Assembly (NCBI RefSeq): GCF_012931985.1
Contig: NZ_JAAFGM010000015.1
Span: forward strand, 1 to 64,000
Length of the DNA stretch: 64,000 nt
Direction of reading: 5' to 3'
From: Candidatus Roseilinea sp. NK_OTU-006
GTDB lineage: Bacteria; Chloroflexota; Anaerolineae; J036; Brachytrichaceae
The notes under the pieces are model-generated. The model did no database searches, was not told the DNA's origin, and saw nothing but the letters and a program-made list of their open reading frames with translations. A program made the translations under genes and the position numbers. Positions within the stretch are counted from its first letter, which is position 1. Each line of letters opens with the position of its first letter. Below are positions 1-8,949 of the stretch, piece by piece.

Positions 1-353
1 TCAAGAGCAAGCGCAAACAGATTCAGGAAAAGCTCATCAAGCTGGCGACGCGCATCCCCATTTTTATGTATTTGACCGACCATCGGGAACAAACGCTGCG
101 CGATGTGATCACGCAGTTGGAGCCGGGGTTGTTCAAGAACGTCACGGGGCTGACGGTGAAAGACTTTGAACTCCTCGTCAGCCTCGGCGTCTTTAACAGC
201 GCGCTGATGAACGATGCGGTGTACAAGTTCAAGCGCTACGAGGACCCCAGCCTGGTTTATATGGGCGTTGACCGTCATTCAGGGCAGGATATAGGTTTGT
301 ACGATACCGTTCTGCGGCGGTCAGAGTACGAGGCAATTCTCGCAGAAGAATAA
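1..353 (+). CDS. C-terminal end of a helicase/restriction-type protein (partial)
   Basis: This is an open frame entering from the left edge (first full codon at base 3) and stopping with TAA at 351-353. About 116 residues are visible. The basic start (KSKRKQIQEKL) followed by a motif like LTDxREQTLxDVITQ and a tail mentioning FKRYEDPSL resembles the extreme C-terminus of DEAD/DEAH-box proteins annotated as restriction-enzyme R subunits. That is recalled family resemblance only; no catalytic motif lies inside the window. No partner gene of a restriction system is visible to the right, so its context cannot be judged. It could equally be the tail of another large ATPase. Confidence 0.4.
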   Translation, partial: KSKRKQIQEKLIKLATRIPIFMYLTDHREQTLRDVITQLEPGLFKNVTGLTVKDFELLVSLGVFNSALMNDAVYKFKRYEDPSLVYMGVDRHSGQDIGLYDTVLRRSEYEAILAEE

Positions 354-727
354 GCCGCGCGCGCATGCAACGAACACAAACAACGCGCGGCGCGTGTTGC
401 AACCCGTAATGGGCTTGTGCATGTCCAATCGGATGTCGGCGTGCGTTGCTCGACCGCTTGCCCGCTGCGCGTGGTGAAGCGCAGCACAGCGCGCCGCGCC
501 GATGAATATCCGCGCGATGCCTCCACTTCGCCGACGACGGCGGTCACAGCGTGAGACAGAGCGCGCCATCACAACCCCCCCGCCGCCAAGAACAGGCCCC
601 CGGTGCGGTCAGCGGCATGGCAATCATCAAACGCCGCGTCGCCATACGGCGAAATGTTGGTGAAATCACCACGAAAGGCCAATCCACTTTCGCCGAAGAG
701 GCGGCAGAAACGTTATATGCTTTCCCC
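354..727. other. Intergenic stretch, no convincing gene
   Basis: About 370 bases separate the partial gene from the next plausible start. Open frames here lack a ribosome binding site and give low-complexity Arg-rich translations typical of GC-rich noncoding DNA. I see no RNA gene or clear promoter. Confidence 0.4.
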
Positions 728-1279
728 ATGACGCCTGATGACCCAACCCCTGCCAGACCTGCGGCTGTGCACCAAAGCGATCAACTTTTCAGGGAGGAGG
801 TCTTGGCCTTGCGCTCAGAAGTCATGGCCCATGCTGTGCAGTGGCCGCTGGCGGCGCTGGGCATTGCGGGACTGCTCTTGTCGCTTTTGGCCGATACGCG
901 AGTCAACAGTTTGATGCACATTGTCCCTTACGAACTCGCAATAGCGGCGGCCATCATCGGCCTGTGGCAATCGCACCATCGCCCTCGGTTGGCGCTGATG
1001 ATCGTGGGTTGGGGCGCATGGGGAGTTGCGCTCTCTTTCAGCTTGATTCACGCCATCGGCGCTGCGATGATCGGCATTAGGGTGGCATGCGCAGCCGGCA
1101 TCATTCTGATCGGGTCATGGGCCGGCTGGGCAATGTGGGCGGGCGCAGTGGTCATCCTGGCCGCTCATGGCACCCTCGCCGCCTACCCCTACCCCACCCC
1201 GGCTCAACTGGCCGCGGTGACCATCGGGGCCGGATTGGCCAGAAATTCTTTGTGCAGGGCATCGCACTCACCGGACTAA
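728..1279 (+). pseudogene. Membrane-protein fragment, probably the truncated front of a sensor protein
   Basis: The ATG at 728 opens a 183-residue product. A polar start of about 35 residues is followed by four or five hydrophobic segments spaced like the membrane region of a sensor kinase (for example LAALGIAGLLLSLLAD and LAIAAAIIGLW). The last segment is followed almost at once by an unrelated-looking tail (ARNSLCRASHSPD) and a stop, with no cytoplasmic domain. Chloroflexota sensor kinases often begin with this type of membrane block, so a 5' remnant of a histidine kinase or GAF sensor is likely. A genuine small membrane protein is the alternative. Function cannot be assigned. Confidence 0.35.
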
Positions 1280-1624
1280 AAGGCTAAGCCCCATCCGAAC
1301 GTCGTCAGCGTGAAGCGCTCCGACACCAAGCCCGCAAGCAGAGAATGTGCGACCGCATCGCTCGGTAGGGTTCAAGGCAGGGTGAAACAGATAGCAAGGT
1401 GATTGCCTCGGCGCTCTGGTCGGCATACAATCTCACGCTGTGGCCAGACGTCCTGACGCATCTCGCGTTTGCCCCCGTCTGATTCCCGAACCGCCTCCAG
1501 CGCCGCAAGCTCATCGCCGAACCTCACCGCAGTTGGCTGGCGCGCACTCGGCCTGGCGACATACAAGACAGCGCCAGACACATCCAAACTCAAGATTGAT
1601 TCATACCGGCAGATAGGCCCGAAC
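1280..1624. other. Intergenic stretch upstream of the S8 protease
   Basis: About 345 bases without a supported gene. The protease reading frame is open back to 1469, but that extension is Ser/Ala/Arg-rich and precedes the signal peptide, so it is taken as untranslated. No clean promoter was recognised. Confidence 0.4.
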
Positions 1625-4600
1625 ATGCCGCGCTTTCCGTTGCGTCTCTCGATTGCGCTCACGCTCACGCTGAGCCTCAGCATCAGCAGCACGCCGGCGC
1701 GCGCCGATCACGCGCTTCAACCGACGCGCCCATTGCGCCTGGATAAAGCGCTGGCTGCTGCGCTGAACGTGCTGCCGGCCAATGCCGATGTGCGCGTGAT
1801 CGTTCGTCTCGATCCCACGGCCCATCAACGCGCCATCCAAGCGCAGTTGGGCCGGCCTATGGATGCGCGCCGCGCACAGCGTGCAACGCTGGTCGCGGCC
1901 TTGCAGGACGCTGCACAACGCAGCCAACGCGACGTGCTTGAGTTCCTCGCCCAGCCGGCTATCGCGGCGCGCACACGCGCGGTGCGACCGCTGTGGATCG
2001 TGAACGCAATTGCGCTCAGCGCCACCCCCGACGTTGTGCGCGCCCTGGCGGCTCGCGACGACGTGCTCATGGTGACGCTCGATCGCTGGCAAAAGTGGAT
2101 TGCCGACGACGCCACGCCGTTCCCCGGCCCGCTCCGTTCGGCTGCGCTGCCGCCGTTCCGCACTCCGCTCAGCGCCACCCTTGGCGCGCGCGTTTACGCC
2201 GATCCTCCCGCCCCTGGCGAGGCTACGTGGGGCATCGTCCGCATCGGCGCAGACCGCGTGTGGCGTGAGCTTGGCGTGACGGGCAGTAACGTGGTGGTAG
2301 CCAACATTGACACCGGCGTGGATTGGCATCACCCTGCCCTTAAGTCGCGCTACCGCGGCTGGAACGGCGGGTCGGCGACCGACCATCTGCACAATTGGTT
2401 CGACGCCACCGACGAAGGCGCAGCCTATCCATCGGACTTGCACGGTCACGGCACGCACACCATGGGCACCCTGGTCGGCGAGGGGGGCATTGGCGTAGCG
2501 CCGGGCGCACGGTGGATGGCCGCCAAAGGGTTAAATGGCCAAGGCTTCGGCTACTTCAGTTGGCTCCATGCCGCGTTTCAATTCATGTTAGCGCCCAACG
2601 GTAACCCGGCGCTGGCACCGCACGTGTTGAGCAACTCCTGGGGGAGCAACGACGGCGGCAGCACAGAATTCCTCGCCGACGTGCAGGCGCTGCGCGCGGC
2701 GGGCATTGTGGTGGTTTTTGCGAACGGCAACAGCGGTCCTGCGGCAGGCACGGTAGGCGCTCCGGCCAGCCTACCCGGCGTCATCGCGGTGGGTGCGAGC
2801 GATCCCGACGACGACGTCGCTCGCTTCTCCAGCCGCGGCCCTTCTCCTTTAGACGGCGTGCGCCCCCACTTGACTGCCCCAGGGGTGGGCATCGTCTCCA
2901 GCTTCCCCGGCGGCGGCTACGCCAGCGCCAGCGGCACCTCCATGGCCGCGCCGCACCTGGCCGGCGTCGCTGCGCTCTTGCTCAGCGTCAGCCCCACGCT
3001 TGACATCACCGCCACGCTCTTCGCCCTCACGAACACGGCGGTCCCGCTCTCCACCACCGTGCCGAATAACGTGAGCGGTTGGGGGCGCGTTGACGCTTAT
3101 CGCGCCGTGCTCAGCGTCTTACCCCACGGCGTGATCACCGGTTACGTGCTTCATGCCGGCCAACCCATCAGCGGCGCGCAGGTTCAGGCGTACGACGGCA
3201 TCCACAGCCCCAGCGCAACCACGGACGCCTTAGGCCGCTATGCCATTCCTGCGCCGCCGGGAATTTACACCCTCACGGCGCAAGCGTTCGGCTTCGCGCC
3301 CTCCACCTCGCCTCCCAAGATCGTCGCCATCGGCCAGGGCGTTCACGTCAATTTCTCCCTCGCACCGCTGCCCTCTGGCATCGTGAGGGGAACAGTAAGC
3401 GACCTATCCACCGGCCACCTGCTCACCCAGACGCTCGTGCGCGCGCTCGGCACCCCAGTCCTATCGCGCGCCGATAGCGGGCCAGGCTATTACGTGCTCC
3501 ATTTGCCGAGCGGCACATACACCCTTGAAGCACGCTTGACCGGCTACTGGGTGCACACCCAAGTGGTGACGGTCAGCGACGGCGTCATCACCGACGCCCC
3601 GATCACCCTCACCCCCACCCAGCGCGTGCTGCTGGTGGACAGCGGCGCATGGTACTACGCCAGCGCAGCGCACTTTTATCGGCGGGCGTTCGATGACCTG
3701 CGCCTGGCCTACGACGAGCGACGCATCAAGCGCGTCCCACAAGACACACCCACCCTCACCGAGTTGCTGCGCTACGACGCCGTGGTGTGGTCTGCGCCGT
3801 GGGATGCGCCTGGGATGGTGGGAGCGGGCGAGGCGATCTCGCGCTACTTGGCGAGCGGCGGCAGCCTCCTGCTCAGCGGGCAAGACGTAGCGTTCTACGA
3901 CGGTTACTACGCGCCCCATCCCTACTTTGCCCGCCTGAACGCTGCGCTGCTCAGCGACGAGGCCCCTTCGCGACGGGTCGTGGGCCCCCCCAATAGCCTG
4001 TTGGCCGGACGGGCGTTCAGCATCACCGGCGGCGATGGCGCGAATAACCAGGATACACCCGACGTGCTCACGATGCGCAACGCTGACGTGAGCATACCCA
4101 TTGCCCGCTACGATGGCGACGTCCGCGACAATGCCTGGGCGGGTGTGCTTTCCCGCCCTTGCCTGGACTATCAGGCTGCGCTGCTCAGCTTTGGCATCGA
4201 GGGCATTGATACTGCCACGAGCCGCGCTGCGGTGCTCAGCCAAACTTTGGCCGCCTTCATCGCCCCGCGGCCGAGTGAGGGCGTAGCGCTGGCCGAATCC
4301 CCCCACCCCAACCTAGAGGTGCCGGTGGTCGCCCCAGGCCAATCGCTCACTTACACCATACGCGTGCGACACATCGGCGAGCAGGGCGTCCCGCAAGCAT
4401 TTGCCCTCACAGCAACCAGCAGCGACTGGTCGGTGCACGTGCTCTCCCCCACCCTTGTGCTCGGCCCATGTCAGGCGGTCAGCGTGCCGTTGCAGGTCAC
4501 CGCGCCGCCCACAGCGCCGTGGAACACGCACAACGTGGTCACCCTGACGGCAACTGCGGTGACCTCCCCTCACGTCAGCGCCACGCTCACGCTACGCAGC

Positions 4601-6061
4601 AAAACACCGGCAGGCATCCTGTTGGTGGACGATGACCGCTTCTTTGACCGCGAGGCCGACTACGTGCACGCCTTAGCCGCTCACGGCAACGCGGCAGATC
4701 GCTGGAGCACCCGCGGCGGCGATGCACAATACGCCCCTCCCACCGAGACGCTGCGCCTGTATCCCCTGGTGATCTGGTTCAACGCCTACGATTGGTTCGA
4801 TCCGCTGAGCGATGGCGAAGCGACGCGCTTGGCCGCATATCTGGCGAGCGGTGGGCGCTTGTTCCTCACTTCGCAGGCGGCGTTGTACTACGTCGCCTCA
4901 ACGCACCCCTTAATCGCGCGTTACTTTGGCGTCGGCGCCATTGACGATACCGACGCCACCAGCAGCGTGGTGGGCGCGCCGGGACACGTGATCGGACGCC
5001 GCTTCCCCGACAACACCCTGCTCACCGGGCCAGGCGGTCGCTTCCCCTACAACTGGAACTTGAGCACCGCCATCCAACCAGCGCGCGGCGCGCGCGTTGT
5101 GTTGCGCGGCGAACAACACCAACCGTTTGGCTTGGCCAACAGCGGCCCGGCAACACTGCCCACCGCGCCACGGGCCACAGGCGATCTGGCGCCGGCCGAT
5201 TGGCGGGCTGTGCTCATGCCGTTTGCATTCGAGGCCCTCACCGCTACAGCCCGCGCCGACCTGATGAACCGCGTTGTGGGGTGGCTCTCATGGCTAGGCG
5301 AATCCAGCCTGGTGCCGCACGCGGCCGTTGTCGGCGCAGGCCAACCCGCAACCTTCACTCTGTGGCTGCGCCCGGATCTCTCGGCGCATGGGCCGCTGAC
5401 GACGCGCCTGGCAATCTCGGCGCAGGTGTCCCCCTCGGCCGACGTGCTGACCTCTGAACTCAGCCACCCCGCCGGCCATTACGCCGGCGATTGGCAGGGC
5501 GTGATCACGGCCGGCCAAGCGATAAGCTGGACCTTCGTCATCAGCCCGAACAGCGCCCTTTCACCCGGCAGCTCCCTCTCAGCGACGGCTTTCTTCTCGC
5601 TCGAGGACATCGGCATGCGCTTCTCGCAGCAAGCTGAGATACAGATAGATGCGCCGACGCTGACCGCGACGCTCGCGCTCACGCCCACACCATCGCGCTG
5701 GGGCGAGCCGATCACAGCGACGCTGTGGATGACAAACTTAGGTTACGATTCAGCGCCTGCCGCCGTCGCGTTGGCCATCGTTCCTTATCCACTTCGCTTG
5801 CTTACGCCTACCGTTAGCGCATCATCCGGCGCCGTGATCTCCGCATCGCGCTGGGTGCGTTGGCAAGGCGCCCTCAACTCAGGGCAAAGCATCACCCTGA
5901 CCTACGTCATGACACTGCCGGCATTTGCGGTATGGCCTGGGGCATACTATCACGCGGTGAGCTTCGGCCCGCACGACGCCTGGCACGACCAGCGCGACGT
6001 TTGGATCGAGCCGAGGACGATGCGCCACTTCCTGCCAATCATACGACGCACCACGCCATGA
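1625..6061 (+). CDS. Secreted subtilisin-family (S8) serine protease, multidomain
   Basis: The product is 1478 residues. The ATG at 1625 is chosen because it begins a typical signal peptide (basic MPRFPLR, then a hydrophobic LSIALTLTLSLSIS and an Ala-x-Ala-like site). The S8 catalytic triad is complete: Asp229 in the IDTGVD motif, His275 in HGTH and Ser439 in GTSMAAP, with the oxyanion Asn369 in ANGNSG. After about residue 500 come two carboxypeptidase-regulatory-like beta modules, then two blocks opening VLLVDSG and ILLVDDD that resemble glutamine-amidotransferase-like folds, then Ig-like repeats. The C-terminus ends FLPIIRRTTP, like the LP-containing tails common on exported Chloroflexota proteins (recalled pattern, role unknown). 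It probably degrades extracellular protein and stands alone transcriptionally. Confidence 0.93.
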   Translation: MPRFPLRLSIALTLTLSLSISSTPARADHALQPTRPLRLDKALAAALNVLPANADVRVIVRLDPTAHQRAIQAQLGRPMDARRAQRATLVAALQDAAQRSQRDVLEFLAQPAIAARTRAVRPLWIVNAIALSATPDVVRALAARDDVLMVTLDRWQKWIADDATPFPGPLRSAALPPFRTPLSATLGARVYADPPAPGEATWGIVRIGADRVWRELGVTGSNVVVANIDTGVDWHHPALKSRYRGWNGGSATDHLHNWFDATDEGAAYPSDLHGHGTHTMGTLVGEGGIGVAPGARWMAAKGLNGQGFGYFSWLHAAFQFMLAPNGNPALAPHVLSNSWGSNDGGSTEFLADVQALRAAGIVVVFANGNSGPAAGTVGAPASLPGVIAVGASDPDDDVARFSSRGPSPLDGVRPHLTAPGVGIVSSFPGGGYASASGTSMAAPHLAGVAALLLSVSPTLDITATLFALTNTAVPLSTTVPNNVSGWGRVDAYRAVLSVLPHGVITGYVLHAGQPISGAQVQAYDGIHSPSATTDALGRYAIPAPPGIYTLTAQAFGFAPSTSPPKIVAIGQGVHVNFSLAPLPSGIVRGTVSDLSTGHLLTQTLVRALGTPVLSRADSGPGYYVLHLPSGTYTLEARLTGYWVHTQVVTVSDGVITDAPITLTPTQRVLLVDSGAWYYASAAHFYRRAFDDLRLAYDERRIKRVPQDTPTLTELLRYDAVVWSAPWDAPGMVGAGEAISRYLASGGSLLLSGQDVAFYDGYYAPHPYFARLNAALLSDEAPSRRVVGPPNSLLAGRAFSITGGDGANNQDTPDVLTMRNADVSIPIARYDGDVRDNAWAGVLSRPCLDYQAALLSFGIEGIDTATSRAAVLSQTLAAFIAPRPSEGVALAESPHPNLEVPVVAPGQSLTYTIRVRHIGEQGVPQAFALTATSSDWSVHVLSPTLVLGPCQAVSVPLQVTAPPTAPWNTHNVVTLTATAVTSPHVSATLTLRSKTPAGILLVDDDRFFDREADYVHALAAHGNAADRWSTRGGDAQYAPPTETLRLYPLVIWFNAYDWFDPLSDGEATRLAAYLASGGRLFLTSQAALYYVASTHPLIARYFGVGAIDDTDATSSVVGAPGHVIGRRFPDNTLLTGPGGRFPYNWNLSTAIQPARGARVVLRGEQHQPFGLANSGPATLPTAPRATGDLAPADWRAVLMPFAFEALTATARADLMNRVVGWLSWLGESSLVPHAAVVGAGQPATFTLWLRPDLSAHGPLTTRLAISAQVSPSADVLTSELSHPAGHYAGDWQGVITAGQAISWTFVISPNSALSPGSSLSATAFFSLEDIGMRFSQQAEIQIDAPTLTATLALTPTPSRWGEPITATLWMTNLGYDSAPAAVALAIVPYPLRLLTPTVSASSGAVISASRWVRWQGALNSGQSITLTYVMTLPAFAVWPGAYYHAVSFGPHDAWHDQRDVWIEPRTMRHFLPIIRRTTP

Positions 6062-6249
6062 GGTAACGTGATCCTTCCCTCTCCCGAAGTTGGGCAAGCG
6101 CCAACACAACGTTCGTCGGCGTGTCCACGATATGAGCTGGATCGGCGACAGGCAGCGGCGCCGGCAACGAATCATCGTGTGGAGCGGATGAGCGGATGAT
6201 GGGCGGGTTGACAGATTGGCAACTTCGATTAGGATTAACAGGCCATTGC

Positions 6250-6322
6250 GCCGATGTAGCTCAGTTGGTAGAGCACACGACTGAAAATCGTGGGGTCGTC
6301 AGTTCGATCCTGACCGTCGGCA
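6250..6322 (+). tRNA. tRNA-Phe (GAA)
   Basis: A 73-nt cloverleaf. The acceptor stem GCCGATG pairs with CGTCGGC with one G-T wobble, the D-arm is AGCTCAGTTGGTAGAGC, the anticodon loop CTGAAAA carries GAA, and the T-arm contains TTCGATC. CCA is not encoded. It is the first of three tRNA genes in tandem. Confidence 0.95.
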
Positions 6323-6360
6323 TTGACCGGCAAGTGTGCTATAATCGCATTGCACAAAGT

Positions 6361-6433
6361 GCGGGAGTAGCTTAGTTGGTAGAGCGATTCCTTGCCAAGG
6401 AATAGGTCGCGGGTTCAAGTCCCGTCTCCCGCT
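6361..6433 (+). tRNA. tRNA-Gly (GCC)
   Basis: A 73-nt cloverleaf. The acceptor GCGGGAG pairs perfectly with CTCCCGC, the anticodon loop TTGCCAA carries GCC, and the T-arm GGGTTCAAGTCCC is canonical. CCA is not encoded. It lies 38 nt after tRNA-Phe. Confidence 0.96.
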
Positions 6434-6480
6434 TTGGAGCGCATAGGGGCGAGCGGGCGCAGTCGCCTCTTAACCTGTTC

Positions 6481-6553
6481 GGGCCTGTGGCGTAGCTGGG
6501 AGCGCGCCTCAATCGCACTGAGGAGGTCAGGGGTTCAAGTCCCCTCAGGTCCA
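6481..6553 (+). tRNA. tRNA-Ala (CGC)
   Basis: A 73-nt cloverleaf. The acceptor GGGCCTG pairs with CAGGTCC (one G-T), the anticodon stem CCTCA/TGAGG encloses the loop ATCGCAC with anticodon CGC, and the T-arm is GGGGTTCAAGTCCCC. The CGC anticodon reads GCG, which is used heavily by the surrounding genes. Confidence 0.92.
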
Positions 6554-6594
6554 TTCGCTTTGCATCCTAACCTCCTGCGGCAAAGCCGCCCTCT

Positions 6595-6635
6595 GTTACG
6601 GACGAACAGCGTTGTGCTGTTCGTCCGTAACTTTT
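6595..6635 (+). terminator. Strong intrinsic terminator closing the tRNA cluster
   Basis: A perfect 16-bp stem (GTTACGGACGAACAGC and its complement) with a 5-nt loop GTTGT, followed by TTTT. It separates the tRNA transcript from the nucleoside operon starting 28 nt later. Confidence 0.9.
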
Positions 6636-6663
6636 CCGCAGTTGCAGTTACCATAGCCTAACT

Positions 6664-7584
6664 ATGCGCTGGATCATTGACACCGACGCCGGCATAGACG
6701 ATGCCATTGGGCTAGGGTTGCCGTTCGCGCCAGGACTAGCGCCCACCCACATCCTCCTGGCCGTCACGACCGTCTCCGGCAACGTGCACGTCGCCCAGGT
6801 GAACGTGAACGTAGGCGCCGTGCTGGATGTGCTGGAAGCACCAACGCCGATCTACTCGGGCTGCGATCGGCCGATGATCGAACCGCGCGTTCACGCCGAG
6901 GATTTTCACGGCCCAGATGGCCTGGGCGGGGCCGGTTTATCCAAGACGACGCGCCGCCCCGAAAGGGAACATGCTGCCCTCGCCATCAGTCGTCTAGCGC
7001 GTCAGCACCGCGGCGCCTTGGGCCTGATCGCGCTCGGGCCGCTCACCAACGTGGCCTTGGCGTGCAACCTAGACCCTGAACTGCCGCATCACATCGCTCG
7101 GCTGATCGTCATGGGAGGCGCCTGGCAAGCGCGCGGCAATCAGACTTCGGCCGCCGAATTCAACTTTGCGGTTGATCCGGAGTCGGCGCACGTTGTCTTT
7201 GAGCGGTTCTCGAACGTGATCATGGTGCCATGGGAGGTTTCGCTCGACCAGATGATGCCGTTTGAGCTCTTCGAGCGCATCCGCGCCGGCGCCACCCCGC
7301 GGGCGCGATTCTTCGCCGCTATGACGCGCATCGTTTACGATTGGCGGGACCAATTTGGATTTACCGGCGTACCCCTTCCCGATCCGTTGGCGGTGGCCGT
7401 TGCGCTTGATGAGGGTGTGATCGCACGCGCGGTGCAGGCGCGGGTCAAGGTGGACATCGGCCATTCGGTCGGCCGCGCCTTATCTTCTCTCGATTACCGC
7501 CATCCCCAGCCGAACGCCCAGGTCGTTGTGCAAGTACATGCCGATGTCGCCTGGCAGATGATCGAACGCGCTTGGACCCAATGA
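6664..7584 (+). CDS. Nucleoside hydrolase (inosine/uridine-preferring family)
   Basis: The 306-residue protein hydrolyses the N-glycosidic bond of nucleosides to base and ribose. The N-terminal calcium-binding signature DTDAGIDD (residues 6-13) of the IU-nucleoside hydrolase family is intact, as is the DPLAV motif near residue 240 that supplies another metal-binding Asp. The residue just before that Asp, normally the catalytic His of the HDPLAV signature, is Pro239, so leaving-group activation or substrate range may differ. It is the first gene of a seven-gene co-directional run and overlaps the next gene by 3 nt, so translational coupling is likely. The transport genes that follow fit a nucleoside catabolic role. 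Confidence 0.93.
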   Translation: MRWIIDTDAGIDDAIGLGLPFAPGLAPTHILLAVTTVSGNVHVAQVNVNVGAVLDVLEAPTPIYSGCDRPMIEPRVHAEDFHGPDGLGGAGLSKTTRRPEREHAALAISRLARQHRGALGLIALGPLTNVALACNLDPELPHHIARLIVMGGAWQARGNQTSAAEFNFAVDPESAHVVFERFSNVIMVPWEVSLDQMMPFELFERIRAGATPRARFFAAMTRIVYDWRDQFGFTGVPLPDPLAVAVALDEGVIARAVQARVKVDIGHSVGRALSSLDYRHPQPNAQVVVQVHADVAWQMIERAWTQ

Positions 7585-8906
7585 GAACGCTTCTCCTCGC
7601 CGACATGGTCCTGACGATGGACGATCAGGGGCGCATCCATCACGACGCCGGCGTGTTGGTGGAAGACAACCGCATCATCGCCATCGCGCCACGCGGAGCA
7701 TTCGAGGGAGCGGTTGCCGAGCGGGTTCCCCTCAGCCGTCGTCTGCTCATGCCCGGCCTCATCAATGCCCATACCCACACGCCGATGACGCTCTTTCGCG
7801 GCCTGGCCGAGGGTTTCTCGTTGCTTACATTGGAAGGATGGTTCCACGGCATACGACTGTGGGAACTGTCCATGACGCCGGACATGATCCCGCCGGCGGT
7901 TGCGGTCTCGTGCGCCGAGATGATCCGCACCGGCACCACGTGCTTTGCCGATCAGTACTTCTTCATGGACCGCATCGCGCCGGTGGTGCGCGCCAGCGGC
8001 ATGCGCGCGGCGCTAGCCTACGGCATCGTCGAGGTGGGCGATGAGCGCGCGCACGATTGGGCGCTTCGCGCGGCCGAGGCGTTCCTGGAGTCACTGCGCC
8101 ACGATGCGCGCCTGACCGGCTGGGTTGGCCCGCATGCGCTGTTTGTAGACAACCCACTGCCGACGATTCAGGCGGAGCTTGCGCTGGCCGACGCCTACAG
8201 CGCCGGCTTGCACATCCACCTTTCGACATCGGGCGAAGAAGACGCGTACTGTTTGCAACACTACGGTGTGACGGCCGTGCAGCAGATGAAGCGCATCGGC
8301 GCGCTGGACAGGCGAATGATCGCGGCGCACTGCCTGACAATCCCTGAAGAAGACCTGGCGACGTTGGCAGCGGCGCCGTTCGCAGCGGTCATCGCGCCCT
8401 CGGCGTGTATGCGCGCCGGACGACCGGCGGCTCCACTCAAGCGCATGTTGGCCGAAGGGGTCCGCGTCGCGCTCGGGACGGACAACGTAGCGGCCAACAA
8501 TTCTTACGACCTGTTCAAGGAGATGCAGATTTTGGGCAAGCTGATGGCATATCGTGAGGGCGAGCCGAACCCCATCCCCGCTAAGACCCTCGTCGAGATG
8601 GTCACGACGCGCGCCGCCGATGCGCTCGGCCTGGCAGAGCAAGTCGGGTCGCTGGAAGCCGGCAAGCGCGCCGACTTGATCGCCCTCGATCTCGATGCGC
8701 CGGGCTTCGCGCCGCGCGGCGCGCAGGATATTTACACCACGCTTGTCTATGCTGTGAGCGGGTTGGCCGTGCAGGATGTCATGTGCGAGGGGCGATGGTT
8801 GATGCGCGACGGGCGATTGCTCACGGTGGACTATCGCGCTGCATGCGATGCGTTGGAGGTCGCCTTCGCAGAGTTGCAAACGCGACGTGCGCGACTAAAA
8901 TCATAG
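7581..8906 (+). CDS. Amidohydrolase, MTA/SAH-adenosine deaminase type
   Basis: The 441-residue protein belongs to the metal-dependent amidohydrolase family that includes 5'-methylthioadenosine/S-adenosylhomocysteine deaminase and related chlorohydrolases. Visible metal ligands are His64 and His66 in NAHTHTP, then the His residues in HIHLST and AAHCL, and the Asp of LGTDNVA. The ATG at 7581 overlaps the previous stop (ATGA), so it is preferred over the ATG three codons upstream. Placed between a nucleoside hydrolase and a nucleoside importer, it most likely deaminates adenosine-like nucleosides. The exact substrate cannot be read from the sequence. Confidence 0.88.
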   Translation: MRTLLLADMVLTMDDQGRIHHDAGVLVEDNRIIAIAPRGAFEGAVAERVPLSRRLLMPGLINAHTHTPMTLFRGLAEGFSLLTLEGWFHGIRLWELSMTPDMIPPAVAVSCAEMIRTGTTCFADQYFFMDRIAPVVRASGMRAALAYGIVEVGDERAHDWALRAAEAFLESLRHDARLTGWVGPHALFVDNPLPTIQAELALADAYSAGLHIHLSTSGEEDAYCLQHYGVTAVQQMKRIGALDRRMIAAHCLTIPEEDLATLAAAPFAAVIAPSACMRAGRPAAPLKRMLAEGVRVALGTDNVAANNSYDLFKEMQILGKLMAYREGEPNPIPAKTLVEMVTTRAADALGLAEQVGSLEAGKRADLIALDLDAPGFAPRGAQDIYTTLVYAVSGLAVQDVMCEGRWLMRDGRLLTVDYRAACDALEVAFAELQTRRARLKS

Positions 8907-8949
8907 AGTCATCGTTCCTCAAACTCATATGTCCAAAGGAGAGAAAACT

